From positions 1 to 64,000 of the forward strand of contig NZ_JACBAZ010000008.1 in the NCBI RefSeq assembly GCF_013391475.1: a stretch of 64,000 bases of DNA, in the 5' to 3' direction. Both the position numbers and the translations under genes were made by a program. The notes beneath the pieces are model-generated. The model did not search any database and was not told the origin of the DNA. It saw nothing but the letters and a program-made list of their open reading frames with translations. Source of the stretch: Oceaniferula marina. GTDB lineage: Bacteria > Verrucomicrobiota > Verrucomicrobiia > Verrucomicrobiales > Akkermansiaceae. Below, one piece after another: positions 45,472-54,092 of the stretch. Position 1 is the stretch's first letter; every line of letters starts with the position of its first letter.

Positions 45472-45920
45472 TTTCGCCTCAACTCTCGATGATGAAAATT
45501 GAGGTGAAATGGCAACCTGTAGGGGATTAACGACGCTCCGCTCCGTCCATGCGGTATCCCATCTGCTCTTCCGCAGATGGAGTAGATCAATTCGCCGCAT
45601 ACTCCCTTCGGGTTAGTGCGGCTGGCGTTCGCCCCCTACGGGTTCTCGTCCCTACTTTGAGCTCCCCCTATAAAGCAATTCACCCCAACTCTCAGGATGG
45701 AGAGCTGGGGTGAAATGGCAACCTGTACGGGATTGACTGCGCTCCGCTCCGTCCATGCGGTATCCCATCTGCTCCTCCGCAGATGGAGTAGATCAATTCG
45801 CCGCATACTCCCTTCGGGCTAGTGCGGCTGGCGTTCGCCCCTACGGGTTCTCGTCCCTACTTTGAGCTCCCCCTATAAAGCAATTCACCCCAACTCTCAG
45901 GATGGAGAGCTGGGGTGAAA
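45472..45920. repeat. Tandem 205-bp structured repeats carrying tRNA-Glu 3'-end copies
   Basis: Two near-identical units (45510-45715 and 45716-45920) lie directly downstream of tRNA-Glu (minus strand). Each begins, in plus coordinates, with a copy of the tRNA 3' end (TGGCAACCTGTA; 17 nt identical in the unit next to the tRNA). Each then has a cruciform region (ATGCGG...CCGCAT enclosing CCATCTGC/GCAGATGG) and ends in a 14-bp hairpin (TTCACCCCA...TGGGGTGAA). A third hairpin of the same kind (45472-45509) closes the array. The units differ by only a few bases. No protein frame is seen. The rest of 45424-46163 apart from the tRNA holds nothing I recognise. Confidence 0.85.
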
Positions 45921-45995
45921 TGGCAACCTGTACGGGACTCGAACCCGTGTTGCCGCCGTGAAAGGGCGGAGTCCTAACCACTAGACGAACAGGTC
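45921..45995 (-). tRNA. tRNA-Glu (UUC anticodon)
   Basis: 75 nt with CCA encoded. Acceptor stem is GACCTGT / ACAGGTT (first pair G-U). The anticodon arm is CCGCC-CTTTCAC-GGCGG, giving anticodon TTC. The T arm is ACGGG-TTCGAGT-CCCGT. This tRNA normally carries mnm5s2U at position 34, the product of the neighbouring MnmC(o)-like/MnmM pair. Confidence 0.97.
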
Positions 45996-46181
45996 GCTTT
46001 CTTGTGGTGCGCTGGGCGCGGCGACAAACTACTTATTTTTTTCATTTTGGCAAGAACTTTTGAACAAAAAAACGATTTTTTTTCTGACTCAGGTTTACAA
46101 GCTGCTTCAAGTCATTGAAGAAGCGTGATTTTCACGTTTTTCCCCTTTATACTCCACCCCTGATTGTCTAGATCTCACGGC

Positions 46182-47162
46182 GTGAACACACAGCAATATG
46201 TCGAACGGGGACGCCGCATCTTCAATATGGAAATCAAAGAGCTTGAGCGCGTAGCTGACAGTCTCAATGATTCCTTTCACCACGCCGTTGAACTGCTCAA
46301 GAAGACCTTGGAAGCAAAAGGAAAAATCGTGGTCGTGGGCATCGGAAAATCAGGAAACATCGGCCATAAAATTGCCGCAACCCTGAATTCAACAGGCTCC
46401 ACGGCTGTTGTGCTTAACTCCCAAAACGCCCTGCACGGTGATCTGGGTATCCTCTCAGACGGAGATGCCGTCATCGCCCTTTCTTACTCTGGCGAAACCA
46501 CGGAACTCCTGGATCTGCTCCCATTCATCAAACGATCCCATGTCAGCATCATTGGTATTACCGGCAAAGCCCAATCGACGCTGGAAACCCACAGCGATGC
46601 CACCCTGCTCACCGAAATCCAACGGGAAGCCTGCCCGCTGAATTTGGCGCCCACATCCTCTTCCACGGCCATGCTGGTAATGGGAGATGCACTCGCCATG
46701 GTTCTACTTGAAGCCCGGGGGTTCACTGAAAAAGATTTTTCCCGCTTCCACCCAGGTGGAGCCTTGGGCCGAGCGCTGCTTACCAAAGTTTCGGACATCA
46801 TGCGCAGCGAAGAACAAATGGCCACCATCTCTCCGGAAGACACCGTCCACGACGCCCTATCGGCGATGAGCCAAGCACGCAGCGGTGCTTGTGTGATTCA
46901 ATCCGACGACGGGACCCTCGCGGGAATTTTTACCCACGGTGACTTTGCACGATCCTTCCAGGAAAACCCGGACATCGGAACCCAGGCCGTCAAACATCTC
47001 ATGACGGCAAATCCCGTCACTTTGCACTCCGATTCACTGGCAGCCGAAGCGGTCAATACCATCAGCTCTCACCGAATTGATGACATCGTTGTACTCGACA
47101 CCGAGGGCAAGCCGGTTGGCTTGGTCGACACCCAGGACTTCGCCCGCCTCAAACTCATCTGA
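46182..47162 (+). CDS. kdsD: Arabinose-5-phosphate isomerase (KpsF/GutQ family)
   Basis: It interconverts ribulose-5-phosphate and arabinose-5-phosphate, the first step to KDO in lipopolysaccharide. The protein has a SIS domain (VVVGIGKSGNIGHKIAATLNSTG, NALHGDLGIL, ALSYSGETTELL, PLNLAPTSSSTAMLVMGDALAM, FHPGGALGR). Two CBS domains follow (from about residue 205), ending VGLVDTQDFARL. Start taken as GTG 46182; a TTG at 46164 is also in frame. No other kds gene is in the window. The lipoprotein gene follows by 11 nt. Confidence 0.94.
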   Translation: MNTQQYVERGRRIFNMEIKELERVADSLNDSFHHAVELLKKTLEAKGKIVVVGIGKSGNIGHKIAATLNSTGSTAVVLNSQNALHGDLGILSDGDAVIALSYSGETTELLDLLPFIKRSHVSIIGITGKAQSTLETHSDATLLTEIQREACPLNLAPTSSSTAMLVMGDALAMVLLEARGFTEKDFSRFHPGGALGRALLTKVSDIMRSEEQMATISPEDTVHDALSAMSQARSGACVIQSDDGTLAGIFTHGDFARSFQENPDIGTQAVKHLMTANPVTLHSDSLAAEAVNTISSHRIDDIVVLDTEGKPVGLVDTQDFARLKLI

Positions 47163-47173
47163 CCCCAACGATT

Positions 47174-47803
47174 ATGAATCCCCCCATCATCACAGCCCTG
47201 CTTCTTTCCCTGACGGCTTTTGGCTTGAGTTCCTGCAATGGGCCATCCAGCCAAGCCCAGGTCATCACGACCCCTCCCAACGCAAAAATCGATTTATCCA
47301 AGGTCAGTCTGAAAATCAGTAAGGCCAAGCTCAAGATGATCGACCCCAACCATTATCAACTCGATTTTAAATACACGCTCATCAACAAAGCGGGTGCCAC
47401 GCTGGCATTTGAGTCCATTTATTCGGGAAAAGACGAACTCATCCAAGTTAATCTGAACGATAAAAATGGAGACCCCCTGTTCTTGGGCAAACGTCCATTG
47501 GAAGGCCTGACCCTGGCCAGTCCGCGCACCATGGAGATTCCGAAAGGCAAATTCAGCCGGGTTTACACCGTCCCCGTTATGCCCGAACTCAGAGAAAAGG
47601 GAGACCCCATCACCCTACGGGTCCGTTTCCACGCCCCCTCACGTTACGATGAGCTGCGCAGCACCGTCGAAGCCCAGCCTCTCACCATCCCATGGCCACA
47701 GGGGCCGCCGATAGAGGCCCCCGACGAAGCTGCAGCACCAGATACCGGGGAATATCCATTGACCTCCCCGGCTCCGGACGCTACACCACTCCCTCAACGA
47801 TAG
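47174..47803 (+). CDS. Predicted lipoprotein, LEA/WHy-like
   Basis: A 209-residue protein with a lipobox (LTAFGLSSC, Cys 21). The mature part is a single beta-rich domain with alternating hydrophobics (KLKMIDPNHYQLDFKYTLINKAGATLAFES) that may resemble the WHy/LEA14 fold. The C-terminal 45 residues are Pro/Ala/Glu-rich and probably disordered. It may sit at the inner face of the outer membrane. It follows kdsD closely and is followed by efp after 53 nt. No specific function can be claimed. Confidence 0.65.
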   Translation: MNPPIITALLLSLTAFGLSSCNGPSSQAQVITTPPNAKIDLSKVSLKISKAKLKMIDPNHYQLDFKYTLINKAGATLAFESIYSGKDELIQVNLNDKNGDPLFLGKRPLEGLTLASPRTMEIPKGKFSRVYTVPVMPELREKGDPITLRVRFHAPSRYDELRSTVEAQPLTIPWPQGPPIEAPDEAAAPDTGEYPLTSPAPDATPLPQR

Positions 47804-47856
47804 CTGACGATCCGCAGCCATCGCCCCAATTTCACCAATCATACAACCAATATATC

Positions 47857-48420
47857 ATGCCATCCGTCGTCGCAACCAACGTCAAAAAAGGCCAGTGCAT
47901 CAAGTACCAGGGAGAAACCGGCATCGTCCTCAATCTTGAACACCGGACCCCGGGCAAAGGCAACGCCCTGATCGCTGCCACCATCCGCTCATTCCAGACC
48001 AATAAAACCAAAACCATCCGGTTCGCTTCCAGTGACAAGGTGGAAATCGTGGAAACCGACCGTCAAAAGCTCGAGTTCTCATACTCGGATCCAACCGGCT
48101 ACCACTTCATGGACATGAACACGTATGAGACCGTCACCATCGGTGATGACCTCATCGCTGACAACAAAGACTACCTCGTCGAAGGTATGATGACAGAAAT
48201 CCTTTTCATCGAAGGCAACCCGGTCACCGTTGAAGTTCCGACCGTAGTCGAGCTCACCGTCACCGAGTCATCGGAGGGAATCAAAGGAGACACCGCCAAC
48301 AACCCGACAAAACCGGCCACCATGGAGACTGGAAAAATCATCCAAGTGCCCCTGTTCGTCAAACCTGGCGACAAACTCAAAATCAACACCACCGACGGAA
48401 GCTACTCCGGACGTGCGTAA
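47857..48420 (+). CDS. efp: Elongation factor P
   Basis: EF-P relieves ribosome stalling at polyproline. From ATG 47857 the protein has 187 residues with three beta-barrel domains: VVATNVKKGQCIKYQGETGIVLNLEHRTPGKGNALI, the middle KLEFSYSDPTGYHFMDMNTYE, and the C-terminal VPLFVKPGDKLKINTTDGSYSGR. The tip residue in PGKGN is Lys, so modification of the EpmA/lysine type is possible. The open frame continues upstream to 47692 inside the lipoprotein gene, but those residues are a shadow. Polyproline-containing proteins in the window include the Pro-rich membrane protein at 23417. Confidence 0.96.
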   Translation: MPSVVATNVKKGQCIKYQGETGIVLNLEHRTPGKGNALIAATIRSFQTNKTKTIRFASSDKVEIVETDRQKLEFSYSDPTGYHFMDMNTYETVTIGDDLIADNKDYLVEGMMTEILFIEGNPVTVEVPTVVELTVTESSEGIKGDTANNPTKPATMETGKIIQVPLFVKPGDKLKINTTDGSYSGRA

Positions 48421-48438
48421 TTGATGCATTTTTCAATC

Positions 48439-48473
48439 AGCCGGATGGTCACATCGACCGTCCGGCTTTTTTT
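48439..48473 (+). terminator. Rho-independent terminator after efp
   Basis: A 12-bp stem (48439-48450 with 48456-48467, one G-U pair), loop ACATC, then a run of T. It lies 18 nt beyond the efp stop. Confidence 0.95.
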
Positions 48474-48478
48474 GTGCG

Positions 48479-48619
48479 CTGGCCACCATGCTCGGTAGGA
48501 CTGATTGGCCTCAATCGGCCACTGGCCACCATGCTCGGTAGGGCTGATTGGCCTCAATCAGCCGCTGGTCATTCTTGCGTTCGACTTCCCCCCGGAGGAT
48601 TGAGGCCAATCCTCCCTAC
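48479..48619. repeat. Cluster of three REP-like hairpins with a 43-bp tandem repeat
   Basis: Two direct 43-bp copies (48479-48521, 48522-48564) each contain CACCATGCTCGGTAGG followed by a hairpin with a GATTG-GCCT-CAATC core. The stem of the second copy is fully paired (GGCTGATTG / CAATCAGCC). The first has a partly mismatched version. A third element (48593-48619) is inverted and carries the same stem as the element at 18040. GTAGG at the foot and a terminal GG are shared by all. They fill the gap between efp and dxr. Confidence 0.8.
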
Positions 48620-48662
48620 CGTTCCAGCTATCGAAGAGTGAAAGGCCCATCCTCTCGCCAAC

Positions 48663-49823
48663 TTACGACTGGCAGAGTTCACGAGCCTTTTCCCGAGCCT
48701 CGGCATCGGCCTGAATCAAGGCCGCAAGATCGGTCGAAGCCACGGTTTGGTGTTCATCCATTGTTTTTTCGACAACGCCCCAGATCTCCGGGTAAGCGAT
48801 TTTGCCATCACAGAAAGCATCCACAGCCACTTCGTTGGCTGCATTATAAACGGCAGGCATGGAACCGCCCACCGTTCCAGCCCGGCGAGCTAGGTTCAAA
48901 GCCGGAAAATCATCATAGCGCGGCGCTTCAAATTCCAACTTGGCTAATGCGGCAAAGTCCAACGGTTTCAAACCGCCCCTCACCCTGTCCGGCCATGTCA
49001 CCGCATACTGAATCGGAAAACACATGTCCGTATGACTCATCTGAGCCAAAACCGATCCATCGACAAACTCCACCATGGAATGAACAATGCTCTGAGGATG
49101 TACAATCACATCGATTTTTTCCATACCGATACCAAACAGCCAGCGAGCCTCGATCATTTCCAGCCCCTTGTTGAACAAGGTGGACGAATCGATGGTGATT
49201 TTGCGCCCCATTTCCCATGTCGGGTGTTTCAGCGCCTGTTCGACAGTGACCGATTTCAATGCCTCTGCCGGCGTTTGACGAAATGGCCCACCGGATGCGG
49301 TTAAAATCAGACGAGACACCTCGCGCTCGCCGCCACCGTGGCCATGCAAACACTGGAATATCGCATTGTGTTCGCTATCCACAGGTAAAATGTTCACCCC
49401 CTTGTCCGCGGCTGCCTGCATCACCAACTCACCAGCCATGACCAGAATCTCCTTACTCGCAACCGCAAGATCCTTACCGGCATCGATGGCCGCCAGTGCA
49501 GGCTCAAGCCCGGCAGTCCCAACAATGGCCACCAAGACCATATCGGCATCAGCCAAAGTGGAGACCTCGAGCAAACCTTCCGACCCCAAGTGGATGTTGA
49601 CATCCTCAGGCAGTGCGGCCCTCAAGTCGGACTCCTTACTGGAGTCATACAACGCCACGTGCTTCACCCCGGTTTGTTTTGCCTGCTGAGCCAGTAGATC
49701 CACACTGGAATGCGCAGCCAAAGCCACGATCTCAAGCTGCTCCGGAAGATCCTCAGCAACCTTCAAGGTGCTGGTTCCAATCGATCCGGTGGAGCCCAGT
49801 AAAACAACTTTTCGTTTGGCCAT
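48663..49823 (-). CDS. dxr: 1-deoxy-D-xylulose 5-phosphate reductoisomerase
   Basis: The committed enzyme of the MEP isoprenoid pathway, converting DXP to MEP with NADPH. The 386-residue protein has the NADPH loop LGSTGSIGTSTL, VASKEILVMAG, the metal/substrate site PVDSEHNAIFQCL, LTASGGPFR, HPTWEMGRKITIDSSTLFNKGLE and HPQSIVHSMVEF with NAANEVAV. Start at ATG 49823 (MAKRKVVLLG); 49838 would add five residues. It follows cdsA by 27 nt in the usual cdsA-dxr order. No rseP or uppS is seen on either side, so the typical larger cluster is split. Confidence 0.97.
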   Translation of the reverse strand: MAKRKVVLLGSTGSIGTSTLKVAEDLPEQLEIVALAAHSSVDLLAQQAKQTGVKHVALYDSSKESDLRAALPEDVNIHLGSEGLLEVSTLADADMVLVAIVGTAGLEPALAAIDAGKDLAVASKEILVMAGELVMQAAADKGVNILPVDSEHNAIFQCLHGHGGGEREVSRLILTASGGPFRQTPAEALKSVTVEQALKHPTWEMGRKITIDSSTLFNKGLEMIEARWLFGIGMEKIDVIVHPQSIVHSMVEFVDGSVLAQMSHTDMCFPIQYAVTWPDRVRGGLKPLDFAALAKLEFEAPRYDDFPALNLARRAGTVGGSMPAVYNAANEVAVDAFCDGKIAYPEIWGVVEKTMDEHQTVASTDLAALIQADAEAREKARELCQS

Positions 49824-49850
49824 ATCGTGATAGTTCATTCAAGCGCTCAT

Positions 49851-50753
49851 TTACGCAGGAAAAAGTTTGAGTAAAAAATACAATGCGGGGGCGGTAAAAC
49901 AAAGGCTATCGATCAGGTCGAGAATCCCCCCGATACCAGGTAAGGTGGAACCTGAATCCTTCACTCCGATGCTTCGCTTGAGCACGGATTCAGCAAGATC
50001 GCCAACCACGGCCAAAGCCGCCAAGATCAAACTCAAAAGAATCACCATTGGCCAGCTTCCCAGAACCGCAAGCGCCTCGGGCAACAAAGCAAATAATCCA
50101 CATCCCGCTAACAAAGCAAAGCCAATGCCTCCAGCCAGTCCTTGCCAGGTCTTGCCTGGGCTGATGTGTGGGATCATCTTGTGCTTCCCGATCATCGATC
50201 CCACCGCATAAGCCCCCATGTCCGTAAACTTGGTAACGGCCACCAGCCAGATCACCAACCAAGCGCCGGGAACAGCCAGATCAAGATCTGGCACAAATAA
50301 CAATCGGGCGATGTAACTGAACATCACGGCCACATAGACAAAACCAAGAACCGTGATCGCCACTTCGGTCACCGTATTCTTGCCATCCACGGCTCGACGC
50401 AACTGCCATAAAAAACCGCCCATCACCGCCAAAATCACGAAGCCGGCATCCACCTGCATCAAGCTGTCGAGACTGTCTCTCCCATGCTGACCGAGCATCC
50501 AACCAATCACGGCTAAATATACCCCACTCAGCAACAGCCCCCATTTAGGCTGCGATGGCATCCCTCCATCGCGGGTCATTCCAAAAAATTCTTTTACCCC
50601 GAGCAATGAGGCCAGCATCATCAACCCGACAAACGCCCAAACATTACCACTGACAAAGACCACCGTCACTATCGCCCATAATAACAAGGTGCTGAACAAT
50701 CTGGAGGCAAACACCTGGGCCTTGGATTTTTTCTCGGGTGGGAAATCAGTCAT
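49851..50753 (-). CDS. cdsA: Phosphatidate cytidylyltransferase (CDP-diacylglycerol synthase)
   Basis: A membrane enzyme that activates phosphatidic acid with CTP to CDP-diacylglycerol, the substrate of PgsA, also encoded in this window. The 300-residue protein has about eight hydrophobic segments. It carries the conserved TKFTDMGAYAVGSMIGKHKMIPHISPGKTWQG and the C-terminal signature SVLKRSIGVKDSGSTLPGIGG followed by LDLIDSL, the CDS family signature. It is first gene of the cdsA-dxr operon. Confidence 0.95.
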   Translation of the reverse strand: MTDFPPEKKSKAQVFASRLFSTLLLWAIVTVVFVSGNVWAFVGLMMLASLLGVKEFFGMTRDGGMPSQPKWGLLLSGVYLAVIGWMLGQHGRDSLDSLMQVDAGFVILAVMGGFLWQLRRAVDGKNTVTEVAITVLGFVYVAVMFSYIARLLFVPDLDLAVPGAWLVIWLVAVTKFTDMGAYAVGSMIGKHKMIPHISPGKTWQGLAGGIGFALLAGCGLFALLPEALAVLGSWPMVILLSLILAALAVVGDLAESVLKRSIGVKDSGSTLPGIGGILDLIDSLCFTAPALYFLLKLFPA

Positions 50754-50865
50754 GAACAGGGCCTATCCAAGCGGTTTGATCGAAGACTGGCAATGAGATT
50801 TGCGATAAATTCAACCCTCCCGCTTTTCCCTTTATCACACACCTATCTTTGCTTAGGGTCGGTCC

Positions 50866-51648
50866 ATGCGTATGCTTTTGATCGCCATCATGCTCCTACC
50901 TGGATGGGGCTACTCCCAGGAGACCCTCAAGGCACCCAACGCCAAAGCCTCCCCCATCAACCAACGTCGGGCCTACGGCAATGCCTGCGGGCCAGCCTCC
51001 CTGCTCAACGCCTTCCAATACGGCAACGAAAAATGGCAAAAAATCTTCCATGCCGTCCCGGGAGATAACAGCAAATCAAAAATTCGCTACGTCGTTGCCG
51101 CTTGGGGAAACAAACCGTCCAAACACATCAAGGGCACCAATCGCTGGAATGCCAAACAAGGGATCAACCTGCTCGATCTCACGGACATGGCCAACGAAAT
51201 GCGGGCCTCCCATTTTGTCCCCAAAATCAAATACAAGGTGCTCGACCAAAACCCGATGGAGTCAAAGACCCGCTTCATCAAGCGCTGCCACAGCACCATC
51301 GCCAAATCCATGACCCGCGGCTTGCCTCCAATTGTCAGCATCCGACGTTATGCCTACCGCTACAACAAAGAGGTCGGCCAAAAATCCTGGTGGCCGATCC
51401 GAGCCCATTTTGTCGTGATCACGGAGATTCCCAAAAGCCTTCCCCAAGGAGCCACTTCGTTTCGGATCCGTTACGTCGACCCCTACGGTGGATTCGTCCG
51501 GGAGGGCCGTATCCATACCGAGACTGGCAGTTTTAGCCGTTGCCCCTATCTGGGAGCCACCCTACCTAAAACCGAAGTGGGAAAATCCTTTGTCAAAGCA
51601 GGAGAGGAAACCCTGCTCACCCTCTCGGCGATCATCGGCACATGGTAA
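50866..51648 (+). CDS. Secreted C39-like cysteine peptidase-fold protein
   Basis: A 260-residue protein with a short signal peptide (LLIAIMLLPGWGYSQ). The first mature segment has YGNACGPASLLNAF, where C41 fits the nucleophile of papain-like C39 peptidases (consensus GxCGPAS). Later RAHFVVIT (His) and RYVDPYGG (Asp) complete a plausible Cys-His-Asp triad. C39 domains cleave leader peptides or act as stand-alone secreted proteases. It faces the kinase/FHA-ABC locus, convergent with the transporter gene, which suggests but does not prove a shared role. Confidence 0.65.
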   Translation: MRMLLIAIMLLPGWGYSQETLKAPNAKASPINQRRAYGNACGPASLLNAFQYGNEKWQKIFHAVPGDNSKSKIRYVVAAWGNKPSKHIKGTNRWNAKQGINLLDLTDMANEMRASHFVPKIKYKVLDQNPMESKTRFIKRCHSTIAKSMTRGLPPIVSIRRYAYRYNKEVGQKSWWPIRAHFVVITEIPKSLPQGATSFRIRYVDPYGGFVREGRIHTETGSFSRCPYLGATLPKTEVGKSFVKAGEETLLTLSAIIGTW

Positions 51649-51716
51649 GCCCCCCCCCAATTCGATTCCGCCTGAACACTTGCAATGCCTCGAACCCGCA
51701 ACGCCAAATGTAAGTT

Positions 51717-54044
51717 TCAATAGGACTTCATCTTCACTCGCCCCCAGACACAGGAGAAAAACAAAACAAACTGTCCAAGTAGCACCGACAAACAAAGGAA
51801 TATCCGCTTTTGTCGATCATCTTCCTCCATCCCCGCGTCACCGGACCTAAATTCAAGAAAGACCATCGCCGGATCCATCACAACGGACGGCTCACCGGTC
51901 TGCTCTTTCTTTTCAGCATGTACCATGGCCTCATACGCCCAGCGGGACGGCATGATTTGGGTCAGCAGCTTGGCCCCTGTTTTTTCTTCCGAATCCGGCG
52001 TTTTTTCAAAACTATCCATTGGAGCCAACAAGCCACCAAACAGGATAAAGGGGATGAGAACCAATGGCGTGATCACAATGGCCGCAACATCGGTTTTTGC
52101 ACAGGCGCTGATCAGTAAGCCCACCGAGATCCCAACCAGCGAAGCCAGCCAACAAACGAGAATGGCGACACCATAACTCAAGTCCAAATCCAAAAATAGA
52201 CGACTCACCACAATCAGGAGCACACACTGAAGCAAGGTCACCAGACTGTTCATCGATAGCTTTGACAAAAGCATGGCCCCCACTGCCGCGCCGCTACGCT
52301 TTTCCCTGCGAAACAGATTCCTCTCCCCGACCAACTCCCGCGCCGTGTTATTGGTCCCAAACCAAATCGACACAAAGACAAACAAAAACAAGGGAGTATT
52401 CAAACGGACTCCACCTAAGCCGAGCCCCAACAACAAACCGACCAAAGGCCCCTGCATCACCTGAATCAACAAGGCTTGCCAATCGCGAATCCGGCACTTC
52501 GCATAACGGGTAGAAGCATGAAACACCTGACTTACCCATGCTTCCACGGCACGAGCCCCGGGCAAGCCTGCGGCATAAGCAAAAATTTCAGATAACAAGG
52601 AGGAACGTTCGCGAACAAATTTTTGGCAAGCATCCGAGCGCAAGTAAGCATCCGAGGATGCCGCGGCATCCTGATCCTCTAACGCCTCCATAACCGCATC
52701 CGCCCCCGCAACTTCAGGCGGCTCATTGGTTATGAAATAGCTCACTCCCTCGGGAAAGGCATTCCCGTAATACACCAGACGCCCATCCTTGAGGTATATC
52801 ACTTTGTCAAAGGTCCGGTAAACCCGCAGCGATGGTTGATGAATCGTCACAATCACGGCGATACACATACTCGATGCCAGATCTCTCAGTGCATCCACCA
52901 CCACACGTGTGTCGCGACTGGATAAACCCGACGTCGGCTCATCAAGAAACAAGACCAGAGGATCCGTCACCAACTCCATGGCGAGGTTCACCCGTTTACG
53001 CTGGCCACCCGACAAGGTCTTTTTCGCTGGTGATCCAATCAAGGTGTCCCGTATCCGCGCATCCAACCCCAACACATTGCAAACCTCGACAATTTTATGC
53101 CTAATCTGGGAGTCCGACACAGAGTTCGGCACCCGGAAACGGGTCGAATAGTACAACGACTCCGCAACCGTCAACTCGCCGTATAGCAAGTCATCCTGAG
53201 GCACATACCCCGAATGGCTGGCCGAAGCAACATCTCCGGCACGGATCTCCACCCCGTCATATTTTACACTCCCCCGGCTGGCTGAAGTAATCCCGGCCAG
53301 GACATTGAGAAAGGTTGTCTTTCCACTCCCTGATGGCCCCATCAAGGCTACCAACTCACCAGGCATCATCGACACCGAAATATCTTGTAACAAGTGCCGG
53401 GGTTCACCTGTTGTCCGGTCTTTGACCGTAAAAAACAAGGATTCGGATTGGATGGTAAACCCCTTGCGCTGCCGGCCAATCATCATCTGTTGGGGTGAAA
53501 ACGTCAGTGACACCGACTCCGACTCCAGCTCAATGACATCTCCCGATGATGGATACACCCCTGAAGCCCCAATCGCTTGCCCCCGGATGGTAGCGCCTCC
53601 AACCATGTCCCTGACGACCCAGCCATTTTCATAAACAACCAGCAAATGCTCGGGAGCGATACCCAGCACAGGCAAACAAACATCCGCCATAGGTGAACTC
53701 CCGATCCGAATCGCACCAGGGGCAAACACTTTCACTCCCCCCAGGGTCAAGGATGCCCGCAATTGAAAGCCACTCGACCGCCACTCTTCGAAATGCCGGA
53801 TCAGGACCCCGCCGGGAACCGGAAAGTCCTCCGAGAAATACACCAAGTCCATCTCATGCAGCGGCGCTTCATGAATAACGTGCTCCATGCTTCCGATCCC
53901 GGTACCATTCGAACTACCCAAGTCACGGATCCCCAAACCTCCGGAGGGAAGCATCAATAACTCCGCATGCCGCCGGGAAATAAAATAATTATTGATCACC
54001 AGATCGCAAGTAGGAGACCTGCCAATAACAAAGGAACGGTTCAC
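51717..54044 (-). CDS. ABC transporter with two FHA domains, ABCG-type half-transporter
   Basis: A 775-residue fusion. Residues 1-75 form a canonical FHA phosphothreonine-binding domain (IGRSPTCD, SRRHAE, GSSNGT). Residues about 100-185 form a second, degenerate FHA. The ABC domain follows with Walker A GPSGSGKTT at 236-244, signature LSGGQRKR, Walker B VLFLDEPTSGLSS and TIHQPS. The C-terminal ABC2-type domain has six membrane segments. The layout matches mycobacterial Rv1747, whose FHA domains bind the adjacent kinase PknF. Here a Ser/Thr kinase lies two genes upstream in the same operon. Cargo unknown. Confidence 0.92.
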   Translation of the reverse strand: MNRSFVIGRSPTCDLVINNYFISRRHAELLMLPSGGLGIRDLGSSNGTGIGSMEHVIHEAPLHEMDLVYFSEDFPVPGGVLIRHFEEWRSSGFQLRASLTLGGVKVFAPGAIRIGSSPMADVCLPVLGIAPEHLLVVYENGWVVRDMVGGATIRGQAIGASGVYPSSGDVIELESESVSLTFSPQQMMIGRQRKGFTIQSESLFFTVKDRTTGEPRHLLQDISVSMMPGELVALMGPSGSGKTTFLNVLAGITSASRGSVKYDGVEIRAGDVASASHSGYVPQDDLLYGELTVAESLYYSTRFRVPNSVSDSQIRHKIVEVCNVLGLDARIRDTLIGSPAKKTLSGGQRKRVNLAMELVTDPLVLFLDEPTSGLSSRDTRVVVDALRDLASSMCIAVIVTIHQPSLRVYRTFDKVIYLKDGRLVYYGNAFPEGVSYFITNEPPEVAGADAVMEALEDQDAAASSDAYLRSDACQKFVRERSSLLSEIFAYAAGLPGARAVEAWVSQVFHASTRYAKCRIRDWQALLIQVMQGPLVGLLLGLGLGGVRLNTPLFLFVFVSIWFGTNNTARELVGERNLFRREKRSGAAVGAMLLSKLSMNSLVTLLQCVLLIVVSRLFLDLDLSYGVAILVCWLASLVGISVGLLISACAKTDVAAIVITPLVLIPFILFGGLLAPMDSFEKTPDSEEKTGAKLLTQIMPSRWAYEAMVHAEKKEQTGEPSVVMDPAMVFLEFRSGDAGMEEDDRQKRIFLCLSVLLGQFVLFFSCVWGRVKMKSY

Positions 54045-54092
54045 GAGGATTTAGGGGGTAAGGGATACAACTAAGAAACAAATGCATCCAGG

